From positions 1 to 64,000 of the IMG/VR virus record IMGVR_UViG_3300025770_000008: a DNA stretch of 64,000 nt. One strand, given 5' to 3'. The position numbers and the translations under genes were made by a program. The stretch comes from a virus. The notes below the pieces were generated by a model. The model was not told where the DNA came from. It saw nothing but the letters and a program-made list of their open reading frames with translations, and did no database searches. The stretch's first letter is position 1, and each line of letters begins with the position of its first letter. Below are positions 1 to 7,435 of the stretch, one piece after another.

Positions 1-58
1 GGGGGGGGGTGTGGGTCTCGTGCCCGCACCCCACCACCACCACAACCGCTAACGCGGT

Positions 59-73
59 TATTAGCCGCTAATA
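59..73. promoter_or_regulatory. TATTAG-CTAATA dyad operator, copy 1
   Basis: Perfect dyad TATTAGCCGCTAATA just upstream of the first promoter. It is one of about 18 dispersed copies in the window. Binding by a phage regulator is inferred from its symmetry and its placement between genes. Confidence 0.7.
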
Positions 74-80
74 GCGGGGT

Positions 81-119
81 GCAAAACGAAGGGGGTTTTG
101 AGGGATAAGAACTATGAAC
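81..119 (+). promoter_or_regulatory. Phage promoter, GCAAAA / GGGATAAGAACTATG type
   Basis: The site reads GCAAAAC, a spacer, then TTTTGAGGGATAAGAACTATG. The same arrangement recurs about 20 times in the window, each time ahead of a gene group. It reads the two following small genes. Confidence 0.75.
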
Positions 120-131
120 AAAGGAGTCTAT

Positions 132-230
132 ATGGAGCCCAATCTCCTGCTTCATCTGGGTCTTGCCCTCATCTTCACCCCTTTCGGGCTGTACGCAGCC
201 CTCAACGAGCTGGACAAACGGTCCAGCTAA
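132..230 (+). CDS. Small membrane peptide, 32 residues
   Basis: A 32-residue peptide (MEPNLLLHLGLALIFTPFGL, then a short charged tail) starts six bases after a clear AAGGAG. A single hydrophobic segment fills the first two thirds, so it is probably an inner-membrane peptide. It is the first gene of the promoter at 81-119. Function is unknown. Confidence 0.6.
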   Translation: MEPNLLLHLGLALIFTPFGLYAALNELDKRSS

Positions 231-259
231 GCTCCCGTCAGGGAGAGAAGGGAGACGCT

Positions 260-829
260 ATGCGTCTCATGCCCCGTCGTCTCATCAACCTGGAGGCCCC
301 GCCCAAGGCGGTGCCGGCCGAAACCTCCAACCTCGACCGTCTCTTCCGAGAGATGGGCGAGACCCTCCTCCCGTTCGGGGAGGAGTTCATGGTCGCCGCC
401 ACGGCGGCGATGTCGGTGTGCGTGGCGGAGTCCCCCCGGGGACTGCTCACGGGGCTCCGCGCCCTCCGGTGTGAGACCGGCATCGCTGAGCTGCTCGCGC
501 ACGACACGCGGGAGGAGCAGCTCCTCTACATGCTCCTCATCCTGGAGCTGGACGCGGGCGCGGTCGTGGCATTCGCCGCGGTCGAGGTCTGGGACTCCCA
601 GCAGCCCACGGCCTGGGAAACCCTGGGCTGGACCGCGGACCAGCGGGCCTACGTCGAGGGGCTGTGCGCGACCTTCGACGACGACGAGGAGGTCGAGCTG
701 GTCCCCGTCGAGCTGAGCCGCCTCAGCGGGCGGCACCGGTCCGCCGAGGACGGCGGGTTCACCTACGTGGTCAGCGAGACGAAGGAAGGCAACACCCGCC
801 GCTGCACCTTCGTCCCGACGCCTGTGTAG
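260..829 (+). CDS. Hypothetical protein, 189 residues
   Basis: The start is the ATG at 260, preceded by GAAGGGAG. The protein has a basic N-terminus, a long helical, hydrophobic middle (about residues 40-120) and an acidic stretch near residues 130-140. I recognise no family. It follows the small membrane peptide on the same transcript and ends before a double hairpin. Confidence 0.7.
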   Translation: MRLMPRRLINLEAPPKAVPAETSNLDRLFREMGETLLPFGEEFMVAATAAMSVCVAESPRGLLTGLRALRCETGIAELLAHDTREEQLLYMLLILELDAGAVVAFAAVEVWDSQQPTAWETLGWTADQRAYVEGLCATFDDDEEVELVPVELSRLSGRHRSAEDGGFTYVVSETKEGNTRRCTFVPTPV

Positions 830-838
830 TCTTCGAGC

Positions 839-890
839 CGGCCGCCCTTCGGGGCGGTCAGCGCAACAGCCCCTCCTGGGCTCGTTGTTA
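839..890 (+). terminator. Double hairpin terminator
   Basis: GCCGCCC-TTCG-GGGCGGT is followed by a second stem, AACAGCCC with GGGCTCGTTGTT. Hairpins followed by a pyrimidine-rich TTCTTA or TTGTTA stretch end most + strand units here. Confidence 0.6.
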
Positions 891-895
891 CCTAC

Positions 896-932
896 TGCAA
901 AACCAATGGGCCTTTTTGGGATAAGGACTACG
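896..932 (+). promoter_or_regulatory. Phage promoter with 5-prime stem-loop
   Basis: TGCAAAACC, then CTTTTTGGGATAAGGACTACG. The transcript start is followed at once by a perfect 7-bp hairpin (ACAGGAG-ACTTAA-CTCCTGT, 934-953) and a second one (CCCTC-AAT-GAGGG). Confidence 0.7.
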
Positions 933-984
933 TACAGGAGACTTAACTCCTGTCTCACCCCTCAATGAGGGAGAGGAGTCTGAG

Positions 985-1386
985 ATGTCTTGGTTGAAGG
1001 TCTTTGGTGGCGTGGTCGCGGGGGCCGCGGTAATCGGCACGGCGGTGGCGCTCGCGGACGAAATCGAGAAGCTGCCGGAGCCGCCCCGGCCGAACCCGTT
1101 CCTGCCGCCGCCGAGGGCGGTGGTCGTGCGGACCGTCGTGCTCGGGACGCCGAGCACGTTCGAGGCACGCAATGCCAGGAGGCGGGTGGAGTACGCGGAG
1201 GAGGACGTGCGCTCGGCGGAGCGCGCACGAGACCGGGCGGAGCGGCTGTACTACGGCGCCCGGTCGAGTGCCTTCCAGGACGTCTACCTGACGTCGCTGG
1301 AGGACGCGCAGCAGCGACTGGTAACGGCTCGCCGGAGCGCGAGCCGGGCACGGTCGGACCTCCGGCAGGCGCTGCTCGGAATCTAG
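985..1386 (+). CDS. Membrane-anchored coiled-coil protein, 133 residues
   Basis: An N-terminal hydrophobic helix (about residues 5-25, VFGGVVAGAAVIGTAVAL) is followed by a proline-rich linker and then a long Arg/Glu/Ala-rich coiled coil (about residues 60-130). This suggests a single-pass membrane protein with a helical domain. It is alone on its transcript, between the promoter at 896 and the hairpins at 1391. Function is unknown. Confidence 0.7.
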   Translation: MSWLKVFGGVVAGAAVIGTAVALADEIEKLPEPPRPNPFLPPPRAVVVRTVVLGTPSTFEARNARRRVEYAEEDVRSAERARDRAERLYYGARSSAFQDVYLTSLEDAQQRLVTARRSASRARSDLRQALLGI

Positions 1387-1390
1387 TCTT

Positions 1391-1440
1391 CGCCTCCCTA
1401 CGGGGAGGGGTCGTGCGCCCTTCGGGGCGCGCTTCATTAC
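1391..1440 (+). terminator. Double hairpin terminator
   Basis: Two stem-loops, CCTCCC-TACG-GGGAGG and GCGCCC-TTCG-GGGCGC, are followed by GCTTCATTA. They end the unit at 985-1386 and abut the end of a convergent gene. Confidence 0.6.
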
Positions 1441-1611
1441 CTACAACGTGATTACGGTGACTGAGCCCCGCCCGTCGTCCTCGTCTTCGTCCCCATACAG
1501 GTCGATGATGATTACCCGAGGGGCCTCGGGCTTCTTCTCTTCACTTGCCTCGCGGTACTGCGGGGCTTCCAGGTCCAGGTAGAGCCTTGGGCGGTCTTCT
1601 GCGTCATGCAT
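1441..1611 (-). CDS. Small acidic protein, 56 residues
   Basis: Begins MHDAEDRPRLYLDLEAPQ and ends SVTVITL. The ATG is preceded by a perfect AAGGAGG at the usual spacing, which is the main support. A very acidic GDEDEDDG segment lies near residue 42, after a VIIIDL strand. No family recognised. It converges on the unit at 985-1386. Confidence 0.6.
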   Translation of the reverse strand: MHDAEDRPRLYLDLEAPQYREASEEKKPEAPRVIIIDLYGDEDEDDGRGSVTVITL

Positions 1612-1648
1612 ATCGAACCTCCTTGCCTGCCTACCATTCTACTACGTC

Positions 1649-1686
1649 GCAAGAACGTGGGGCGTATTTGGCATAAGAACTATGAA
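1649..1686 (+). promoter_or_regulatory. Phage promoter, GGCATAAGAACTATG type
   Basis: GCAAGAACG, spacer, then TATTTGGCATAAGAACTATGAA. It reads 1768-2363 and probably the genes beyond, since no terminator is seen before 4168. Confidence 0.7.
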
Positions 1687-1767
1687 GAACCCTTGTCACG
1701 CTACGCGTGCAGGTACTTTGCCGTTCGCATGTCGCGATACGGTCATTTTTTAGGAAAGGGATGCCAC

Positions 1768-2106
1768 ATGGAATTCTTGATTGAAGCGCCGCACCTGCCG
1801 GGGTGGAGCAAAGAGACCCTGCTCGACCGAGCAGCGGATGAGGTCTTCCGGGATGATGAGGCGCGAGTCCTTGTCTCACAGAACCTGGGACGGGGTTACG
1901 CGGCGGCTTGGCGGACAGACATCGGGGATGCCGACACTGTCCTGCGAAGCATCACGCGTGCGCACATCTTCTTCTCCCGCGCGAGTGATGAAGCGAAGGG
2001 TACTCCCACCAACCCGGAGTTCCCCGGCTGGGTGCACCAACGCTTCTACGCCGGCTCCCAGCTGGTTTATGAGTGCGCGGTGCCCGGCCGCCGAGACATC
2101 ACATGA
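1768..2106 (+). CDS. Hypothetical protein, 112 residues
   Basis: ATG at 1768 follows TAGGAAAGGG. This soluble protein begins MEFLIEAPHLPGWSKE and has no recognisable domain. Its stop overlaps the start of the next gene (ATGA), so the two are probably translationally coupled. Confidence 0.65.
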   Translation: MEFLIEAPHLPGWSKETLLDRAADEVFRDDEARVLVSQNLGRGYAAAWRTDIGDADTVLRSITRAHIFFSRASDEAKGTPTNPEFPGWVHQRFYAGSQLVYECAVPGRRDIT

Positions 2107-2363
2107 GGCTTCTCCGAAATCTCCTGCCTTGGGCGTTCTCCCTTGCGATCAGTATCCTGGTCGCAACGGTGACGTCGGCTTGGGTCTACGCCTGCATAGG
2201 TGTCTGGACCGCGGTAGGGCTGCAGTTGGCCGCGAAGGACTACATCCCCTTCTACGCTCTTTGCTGGACGGGGCTGCTCTGGCCTGGGACGCTTCTGTCC
2301 TTCCTTGGTGGTCTCGTCCTCGGTCTTTGGCAGCTCCATCAACAAGACACGGACGGGGACTAG
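2103..2363 (+). CDS. Small membrane protein with two or three helices, 86 residues
   Basis: Three hydrophobic stretches (about residues 8-30, 32-45 and 50-75) make it an integral membrane protein. The tail, HQQDTDGD, is acidic. It overlaps the upstream gene by ATGA. Function is unknown; size and topology would suit a holin or superinfection-exclusion protein, but nothing in the sequence decides this. Confidence 0.65.
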   Translation: MRLLRNLLPWAFSLAISILVATVTSAWVYACIGVWTAVGLQLAAKDYIPFYALCWTGLLWPGTLLSFLGGLVLGLWQLHQQDTDGD

Positions 2364-2433
2364 CCGTCCCGCGTTCCCCCTTGCGCGGGTACAACGCCCG
2401 CGTAAAATTACCCGAAGCGAAAGAAGATAAAAA

Positions 2434-3294
2434 ATGTCTGTGAACCTCCACATAAGCGAGCACGCCCTGGAGCGTTTCCGTGAGCGCTACGACAGCGAAG
2501 CTGACGGAAAGGCCATGAGGGCCGCCTTCAACATGGCTGTCTTGGTCAGGAACGACCTCGTCGCTGTCGCCACTGGGCTCAAGAAGCGAGAAAGCCCGGA
2601 CAGTGAGTACTTCCACTACAACAACGGCATCTTCGTCGTGAAGCCCCCTGGCATCCCTGAGAGTGGGCGGAAGGTCGTCGTGACCTTCCTCGCCCTGAGC
2701 GGGACCCAGTGGGCCATGCTGGATGGGCGTAGGAGCACTCCGACCGAGTGCACCACCGAGACGCACATCCTGACGGCGCCTGAACTCAGTAGCCGCGGGC
2801 ACTCACGCTGGCGGCAGCGCATGTTCAGGGAACTGGTGTCGCCGTGCCTCACGGGCGACTGCCCCCTGAACAACGAGAAGGTCCGCGGGTGTGAATACGC
2901 CCGGCTCATGCGGCTCTTCAAAGAGGGCGATGTGCCTTTCAAGCGTGTCAACAACCACGAAGTCATCATCAACCCGGAGGGGGACTGCCCCCTTCAACTC
3001 ACTTGGAGAAACGGCGAAATGGAACTCACCCACAAGAACAACCTGCCCAAGCACGCCACCCCGCAGTTCGCTGCGGAGGAGCGCATCCGTGAATTGATGG
3101 GAAGCACAGCGAAGGTCATGTGGGACTCCACCCCGCCGTCCATGCGGGAGGACTTCTACAGCGTGGTCATCGGTAGCACCCCAATGAGCTTCTCGGGCCC
3201 GTCGGGTCCAGAGCTTCACTGGGAGCATGCCGGAATCAGAATTTACTGGTTCCGGCACCGAATACACGTTTGCTCGCTTCGGCGAGCTGCCTAG
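2434..3294 (+). CDS. Hypothetical protein with N-terminal HALERFRER motif, 286 residues
   Basis: The N-terminus (ISEHALERFRERY) resembles the short His-Ala-x-x-Arg-Phe-x-x-Arg helix seen at the start of many small phage and toxin-related proteins. The rest is unrecognised; it has scattered Cys (CLTGDCPL, GCEYA) and a WRNGEMELTH beta-rich segment. The ATG at 2434 follows an A-rich GAAGATAAAAA leader. Confidence 0.7.
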   Translation: MSVNLHISEHALERFRERYDSEADGKAMRAAFNMAVLVRNDLVAVATGLKKRESPDSEYFHYNNGIFVVKPPGIPESGRKVVVTFLALSGTQWAMLDGRRSTPTECTTETHILTAPELSSRGHSRWRQRMFRELVSPCLTGDCPLNNEKVRGCEYARLMRLFKEGDVPFKRVNNHEVIINPEGDCPLQLTWRNGEMELTHKNNLPKHATPQFAAEERIRELMGSTAKVMWDSTPPSMREDFYSVVIGSTPMSFSGPSGPELHWEHAGIRIYWFRHRIHVCSLRRAA

Positions 3295-3310
3295 ACCACA
3301 GGAGAAGAGA

Positions 3311-4168
3311 ATGCGCGAAGACATGCGCTACAAAGTCATCGAGCGGGGGCGCTTCGGTGACAATTCCAACCACTCGTCGAAGAGCCGGCGCCGGACGTTC
3401 CGGGGGCAGAGCGACGCCACGAACAAGGGCCGCATGCGGCCTGACTGGCGGGACTGCACCGGCTACGACCGGAAACAGCTCAGCGACACCCTCAACCCGC
3501 TGGTCCGGTACCTCCGGTCCTGCGTCAACCGGCAGTGGGACGCTGTGTGGTCCGAGATTTGTGCGGACCTCCGCGCCGGGTCGACCATGACCCAGCACGT
3601 GCGGGACCACATCACCGGCGACATCGTCACGCTCCACGTGGTGATGGACGGCAAGACGCCCATCAGCCTCCCGACCGAGAACGGCGGCGGGGGGAGCGTT
3701 GTCTATGGTTTGTGGGTCCACCCCACCAACGGGGTGCTGCGCTTCAACCAGAAGCCGCGTCGGTACCGTCGCGCGCCCACTCAGCCCTTCGCCACCCAGC
3801 GCGGGTGCCGCATCGTCGGTGACCTCCTGCTGGAGGAGGTCGCCGGAGTGTGGTTCATGTGGGACCTCGTTCCCGTCGAGGAGTCGCCTAACTACCGGGA
3901 GTCGACCCTGCAGCAGACGGTGGAGTCGAAGCGGTCGTGGCAGGCGAATGTCGTTCGGGGGCACACGTACCCCACTTCGGCCACCAGCCGCTACGTCAGC
4001 TGCGGTCGTCTCGGGATGCAGATTGCGACCCGGAACGACAACTGGAGCAACCGGCCCATGAGCGAGGTTCGGTTCGGGAACCTCCAGAACGAGTACGGCC
4101 GTCAGGCCGTCTGTCTCAACAAGCGGCAGATGAGCAAGAAGCAGAAGGCTCGCCTTCTGCCGTCGTAG
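3311..4168 (+). CDS. Hypothetical protein, 285 residues
   Basis: The start at 3311 has GGAGAAGAG upstream. The N-terminal 60 residues are very basic (SSKSRRRTFRGQ). A helical segment (LVRYLRSCVNRQWDAVWSE) follows, then a beta-rich region ending KKQKARLLPS. The basic ends suggest nucleic acid binding, but no family is recognised. A 9-bp hairpin (GCAGAAGGC with GCCTTCTGC) lies in the last codons. Confidence 0.7.
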   Translation: MREDMRYKVIERGRFGDNSNHSSKSRRRTFRGQSDATNKGRMRPDWRDCTGYDRKQLSDTLNPLVRYLRSCVNRQWDAVWSEICADLRAGSTMTQHVRDHITGDIVTLHVVMDGKTPISLPTENGGGGSVVYGLWVHPTNGVLRFNQKPRRYRRAPTQPFATQRGCRIVGDLLLEEVAGVWFMWDLVPVEESPNYRESTLQQTVESKRSWQANVVRGHTYPTSATSRYVSCGRLGMQIATRNDNWSNRPMSEVRFGNLQNEYGRQAVCLNKRQMSKKQKARLLPS

Positions 4169-4177
4169 GCGAAAGCC

Positions 4178-4210
4178 GAGGAGGGGTGGGCCGCAACCCG
4201 CTCCTTCTTA
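4178..4210 (+). terminator. Hairpin terminator
   Basis: GAGGAGGGGTGGG pairs with CCCGCTC and is followed by CTTCTTA. It closes the operon that begins at 1649. Confidence 0.5.
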
Positions 4211-4211
4211 G

Positions 4212-4439
4212 CTACAGCACTTCCTCACGACCGTCCCGCGCTATGAACACGATGTGCGGGTACACATGCCCCTCCCTGGACTCCTTCTCCCCGCAGGCAG
4301 GGCACGCGTACGGCGTCGAGCCCAGCTCTCTCAACGACCAGTTACTCCGGTCGAACCCCACACACTTCATCTCTTCTCCGCAGTCACAGAACAGCCGCCG
4401 CTGCACAACTTTCCCTGTGACCTGCTGGACCGTGCTCAT
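4212..4439 (-). CDS. Zinc-ribbon protein, 75 residues
   Basis: Two Cys pairs, CDCGEEMKC and CPACGEKE, flank a short spacer and form a typical zinc ribbon (about residues 18-50). A beta strand (YPHIVFIARDG) follows. Such ribbons often bind nucleic acid or serve as a structural fold. It is transcribed against its neighbours. Confidence 0.7.
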   Translation of the reverse strand: MSTVQQVTGKVVQRRLFCDCGEEMKCVGFDRSNWSLRELGSTPYACPACGEKESREGHVYPHIVFIARDGREEVL

Positions 4440-4476
4440 GCCAACGCTCTCTGATGGTGTGCCCCGTTGTACCAGT

Positions 4477-4491
4477 TATTAGCCGCTAATA
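4477..4491. promoter_or_regulatory. TATTAG-CTAATA dyad operator, copy 2
   Basis: TTATTAGCCGCTAATAA is extended by one base pair on each side. It lies between divergent genes and 18 bases upstream of a promoter. Confidence 0.7.
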
Positions 4492-4508
4492 ACCGCGAGA
4501 AAACCAGT

Positions 4509-4541
4509 GGCAAGAACAGACCGAAAAGAGGCATAAGGGTC
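4509..4541 (+). promoter_or_regulatory. Phage promoter, weaker variant
   Basis: GGCAAGAAC, spacer, then GAGGCATAAGGGTCCTG. The core ATAAG is kept but the AACTATG part has changed. GTAG-loop-CTAC can pair just downstream. Confidence 0.5.
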
Positions 4542-4601
4542 CTGTAGTTATGGGGCTACGGTTACCAACCAACGCCCATTCTCTAACGAAAGGTGGCCGC
4601 C

Positions 4602-4694
4602 GTGCTGCCCGACCCCGGGACCTTCTGGTCCCACATCTTCGCCGCCTCGGTCGTCTTGCTCTTCCTAGTCGTTGTGTGGCTAGGGGACGAGTGA
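4602..4694 (+). CDS. Small membrane peptide, 30 residues, GTG start
   Basis: GTG at 4602 follows GAAAGGTGG. The 30-residue product has a hydrophobic core (IFAASVVLLFLVVVWL) ending in GDE, so it is a single-span membrane peptide. It is the first gene after the promoter at 4509. Function is unknown. Confidence 0.5.
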   Translation: MLPDPGTFWSHIFAASVVLLFLVVVWLGDE

Positions 4695-4716
4695 CCCCAA
4701 CAACCTACGAGCATCA

Positions 4717-4992
4717 ATGCCCGACTTCACCGATGCAGACTACATTCGGCTCTTCAACGACGAAGGCTTTGTGGGGCGTCTACAGCCTTACATCGCCGAC
4801 TTCCTACTCAACCACCTGAAGGTCGACCTGAGCTACACACTCCGCGACGACGACTCTCCCGGCGGGGCGTACATACAAATCAACCCCGAGATGACTTTAG
4901 ACACCAGCATGGGCACGCGCTACCTTCCCGGTGGCGGGGTACGCATCCCGATCAGCGACATCAGCGCCCACCTCTTTCACCAGGACCGGTAA
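4717..4992 (+). CDS. Hypothetical protein, 91 residues
   Basis: An acidic soluble protein (MPDFTDADYIRLFNDEGF) followed by a beta-rich half. Its TAA stop overlaps the ATG of the next gene (TAATG). No family recognised. Confidence 0.65.
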   Translation: MPDFTDADYIRLFNDEGFVGRLQPYIADFLLNHLKVDLSYTLRDDDSPGGAYIQINPEMTLDTSMGTRYLPGGGVRIPISDISAHLFHQDR

Positions 4993-5198
4993 TGGACATT
5001 CCGCCGACCGCACTCGGGCTCGACATCGACTACAGGTACTGGGAGCGCCGTGTAATCGAGTCGCTAGGGGTGCCCTGGAACTTCTTCTTCGGGGACAGAG
5101 TGGCGAAGGTGGCGAGCTTCGGAGCCCCCGGAGGCTTCGGGAGTGCGCCCGTGCCTGCACCACCCGGCCCACCGCTCGACTACCATGTGGACGTATGA
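4992..5198 (+). CDS. Small protein with C-terminal YHVDV tag, 68 residues
   Basis: Ends LDYHVDV, one of about 18 proteins here with the His-x-Asp C-terminal motif. A Pro/Gly-rich linker (residues 44-62) separates the tag from the body, as if to expose it. The start of the next gene lies inside the last codons. Confidence 0.65.
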   Translation: MDIPPTALGLDIDYRYWERRVIESLGVPWNFFFGDRVAKVASFGAPGGFGSAPVPAPPGPPLDYHVDV

Positions 5199-5404
5199 GC
5201 GACATTGCATTCAAAGGCACCCCCAGCCGTAAGTACCGGCGCGGTAAACTCTGCAGGGTTCCCCGCGAAGTCCTTTACCCTGACGGGTCCAAGTGGACAG
5301 AGGCCAGCCGCCACGAAGTCCCCTTCACAGAAATCAGCTCCATCCGCATGAAGAAGCTACCCACGCTAGAGCCGGCGGAGCCCGAGTACCACACCGACGT
5401 CTAG
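5195..5404 (+). CDS. Small protein with C-terminal YHTDV tag, 69 residues
   Basis: Begins MSDIAFKGTPSRKYRRGK and ends EPEYHTDV. The body is basic and the tail acidic. It overlaps the upstream tagged gene by ATGA. No family recognised apart from the shared C-terminus. Confidence 0.65.
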   Translation: MSDIAFKGTPSRKYRRGKLCRVPREVLYPDGSKWTEASRHEVPFTEISSIRMKKLPTLEPAEPEYHTDV

Positions 5405-5421
5405 CCGGGGTGTACGTAAGA

Positions 5422-5455
5422 AATGGGGCTGCGCGAGTCGCGGCCCCATTCTTAG
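5422..5455. terminator. Hairpin terminator between convergent genes
   Basis: ATGGGGC-(13 bases)-GCCCCAT followed by TCTTA. It lies between a + strand unit and the 3-prime end of a - strand unit. Confidence 0.6.
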
Positions 5456-5467
5456 CTGGCACCTCGG

Positions 5468-5776
5468 TTACCCGCCGAGGCTATCCAGTATCGTCTTGGC
5501 CTCTGCCATGTCGTCGTAGTTGGGGTACTCCACCCCGAAGAGGACAAACTCCTCTTCGTCCACCACGTCCAGCTGTACCGCGCCGTCTCCGGTCAGGCCG
5601 ACACTGAGGCTGCACCAGTAGTCGGGGAACTCCTCGCTTGACGAGGAGAAGAACGCGGTATCCGCCTCGACAACGAACTTTCTGAAGACCAGTCCTATCG
5701 AGACAGCCTTAGCGTGGGCCGACCTCAGCATATCGAGCCTCTTCGTGAGCTTGTCCAGCTCCGCGAGTGGGTTCAT
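5468..5776 (-). CDS. Hypothetical protein, 102 residues
   Basis: The N-terminal half is helical and coiled-coil-like (MNPLAELDKLTKRLDMLRSA); the C-terminal half is acidic and beta-rich. Last gene of a three-gene - strand operon; its start overlaps the stop of the gene at 5773. Confidence 0.65.
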   Translation of the reverse strand: MNPLAELDKLTKRLDMLRSAHAKAVSIGLVFRKFVVEADTAFFSSSSEEFPDYWCSLSVGLTGDGAVQLDVVDEEEFVLFGVEYPNYDDMAEAKTILDSLGG

Positions 5777-5958
5777 TCCGTCTCCTCTGCGTGATGCAAC
5801 GAGTCCACCAGCTCGGCGATGAACACTTGCTCTGCCCTTGGATGCCGCCCTTTGTGGGCCAGCGGTACCTTCGCGATTAGAACCCCAGCCTCCGTTTCTG
5901 CCACGAGCTGGTCCCCGCCTTCGTGGGCACTCGCGGTATCGAACCGCAGCGTGACCAT
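5773..5958 (-). CDS. Hypothetical protein, 61 residues
   Basis: I chose the start MVTLRFDTASAHEGG because GAGAGGA lies nine bases upstream; a longer reading from 5988 is possible. The body is mostly beta. Middle gene of the - strand operon. Confidence 0.55.
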   Translation of the reverse strand: MVTLRFDTASAHEGGDQLVAETEAGVLIAKVPLAHKGRHPRAEQVFIAELVDSLHHAEETE

Positions 5959-6008
5959 CAGTCTTTTCCTCTCACTACCCCTGCGCACCTACACCCTCCG
6001 TCTTTGGC

Positions 6009-6458
6009 CTAGACATCCGTATGTACCTCATCTACCAAGCCTAGCGTAGGCTGTCTCCCGTCGGCATACGGCGGACCGACCGTAAAGAGGATTACATAGC
6101 CGCCGTCTTCCTGGGCCTCCACCGTGAAGCTCCTGCCCGTAGGCTCACACCGCCAAACGCGGGCACGCTTCGCCCACCCCGTCAGAAGGGCCTCCATCTC
6201 CTGGACCGAGCCTTGGCCCGCGGGGTTGTCGGGCGACTCACCATCTAGGCTCCCGTACTCGTCTGAGAAGTGCTCGTTCCACATCTCCGCCAAGTGCGCG
6301 CTGGTGTTTTCGACCCACTCGGCAGACACCACTAACGGTGCGTACTCCTCGACGATGTATACCAACCCTGTGACCGCGTTGACCGACTCCAGCACGTCGC
6401 TGATGGACTCTAAGTACTCCTCGAAATCGCTCAGACCGTAGCAGAACTGCTCCGCCAT
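6009..6458 (-). CDS. Tagged hypothetical protein, ends EVHTDV, 149 residues
   Basis: An acidic protein with an N-terminal helical region (FEEYLESISDVLESV) and a beta-rich end. The C-terminus EVHTDV matches the His-x-Asp tag. It is the only clear tagged protein on the - strand, so the tag is not just a by-product of + strand gene overlap. Read from the - strand promoter at 6489. Confidence 0.7.
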   Translation of the reverse strand: MAEQFCYGLSDFEEYLESISDVLESVNAVTGLVYIVEEYAPLVVSAEWVENTSAHLAEMWNEHFSDEYGSLDGESPDNPAGQGSVQEMEALLTGWAKRARVWRCEPTGRSFTVEAQEDGGYVILFTVGPPYADGRQPTLGLVDEVHTDV

Positions 6459-6469
6459 CTTGCTCCCTT

Positions 6470-6484
6470 TATTAGCCGCTAATA
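6470..6484. promoter_or_regulatory. TATTAG-CTAATA dyad operator, copy 3
   Basis: TATTAGCCGCTAATA lies between the - strand start codon at 6458 and the - strand promoter at 6489, in the untranslated leader. Confidence 0.7.
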
Positions 6485-6488
6485 CGGC

Positions 6489-6508
6489 TCACCGCCTTAT
6501 ACCGAAAA
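6489..6508 (-). promoter_or_regulatory. Phage promoter, GGTATAAG type, - strand
   Basis: The reverse strand reads CTTTTCGGTATAAGGCGGTG, matching the GGTATAAG subtype used at 31410, 38660, 40130 and 48487. It is back-to-back with a + strand promoter. Confidence 0.5.
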
Positions 6509-6509
6509 G

Positions 6510-6545
6510 ACGCAAGAGTCAGCCGCTTTTGGGCATAAGCTTCAA
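6510..6545 (+). promoter_or_regulatory. Phage promoter, GGCATAAG type
   Basis: CGCAAGAG, spacer, then CTTTTGGGCATAAGCTTCAAG. An AGCT-TCAAGT-AGCT hairpin can form right at the transcript start. Confidence 0.6.
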
Positions 6546-6578
6546 GTAGCTATTACCCCAACTGGAGGAGCCCCGCAT

Positions 6579-6779
6579 ATGAGCCTGTGGAACGCAGACG
6601 GCACGCGCTGCACCTGTGCCGACTGCCGCGACGAAGAGGACCAGTTCCAGTACGACACGTGGGACTGGGCCCAAGCACGACGGAAAACCTTCGCCGCGAA
6701 GAAGCGCGCACGGGACTACGGGGTGCCCGTTATCGTAGCCACGCAGAAACGAGAAGAGGAAATGCACGTCGATGTTTGA
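6579..6779 (+). CDS. Small Cys-rich tagged protein, ends EMHVDV, 66 residues
   Basis: An N-terminal CTCADC motif could bind metal. A basic helix (QARRKTFAAKKRARDYG) follows, then the tag EEEMHVDV. GGAGGAG precedes the ATG. The next gene starts inside the tag codons (ATGTTTGA). Confidence 0.65.
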   Translation: MSLWNADGTRCTCADCRDEEDQFQYDTWDWAQARRKTFAAKKRARDYGVPVIVATQKREEEMHVDV

Positions 6780-7062
6780 CGAGATAGTGACCGCGGCTCG
6801 AAGGGCACGGAACGCTGCGGCCAAGCAACGCAAGCAAGCCGCCCGCGAAAAGAAGGAAAGACTCGCGAAGGCCGCCGCGATTGGGGGCACCCACAAGAAG
6901 GTCCTGGTGGGCGGTTCTGAGGAGAACCACCGCGCGTGGTTGGCCCAGGTCGCGAGCGACATCCAGCGGTGCGAAGACGAACACTTCCTGGCTGTGGTCG
7001 AGGACCGCATCGAGGAAGAGGCCCGCCTCAGGGACCCCGACGCGATGCACGCGGACCGCTAG
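6772..7062 (+). CDS. Basic coiled-coil protein, ends AMHADR, 96 residues
   Basis: The N-terminal half is a highly basic helix (RRARNAAAKQRKQAAREKK) and the C-terminal half an acidic helix. The end, DPDAMHADR, looks like a degenerate tag. It starts within the tag codons of the upstream gene. Function is unknown; the basic helix could bind nucleic acid. Confidence 0.65.
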   Translation: MFDEIVTAARRARNAAAKQRKQAAREKKERLAKAAAIGGTHKKVLVGGSEENHRAWLAQVASDIQRCEDEHFLAVVEDRIEEEARLRDPDAMHADR

Positions 7063-7064
7063 GC

Positions 7065-7379
7065 ATGGACCCAAGCGTCTTTGAGCCTCTCCCAGGCCAA
7101 TGGCTATCCAGTTACACCGCCGAGGGCATAAAGTGGGCCTACAGGCTACCTGGGCTCTCCCCTGGCGAAGCTGTAGACGCTGCCCTGGTGTGGCACCACA
7201 GCCTCAGCCGTAAGCTCCCCTACGACGTAGCCATTGTGCGCCACTCCCACCGTGGCAGCCTCGTACTCATCACCACACTACTCACTGGTGTTCCATGCCC
7301 TACCCAACTCTCCGCACTTGGACCGACCCCGACCACATCACCCGCACATCCTTTATGGACGGACAACAGTGTCTCGTGA
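7065..7379 (+). CDS. Hypothetical protein, 104 residues, overlaps the next gene by 85 bases
   Basis: Begins MDPSVFEPLPGQWLSSYTAE. The coding character looks good to about residue 77 (SLVLITTLLTGVP). The last 27 residues are low in order and lie over the start of a second good frame at 7295. Either the overlap is real or a frameshift joins the two; see findings. Confidence 0.5.
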   Translation: MDPSVFEPLPGQWLSSYTAEGIKWAYRLPGLSPGEAVDAALVWHHSLSRKLPYDVAIVRHSHRGSLVLITTLLTGVPCPTQLSALGPTPTTSPAHPLWTDNSVS

Positions 7380-7435
7380 CACTCCAGCCCTGGGACCTCA
7401 TCCAGCTCGCCCGCAGTGAGCACATCGACGTATGA
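7295..7435 (+). CDS. Tagged small protein, ends EHIDV, 46 residues
   Basis: Begins MPYPTLRTWTDPDHITRTSF and ends ARSEHIDV, carrying the shared tag. It lacks a good ribosome-binding site, which fits translation coupled to, or fused with, the gene at 7065. Confidence 0.5.
   Translation: MPYPTLRTWTDPDHITRTSFMDGQQCLVTLQPWDLIQLARSEHIDV

Noticed and set aside
1-20. Run of nine Gs as a genome terminus
   Set aside because: A homopolymer at the window edge may be an assembly end, but no terminal repeat can be seen from one side only.
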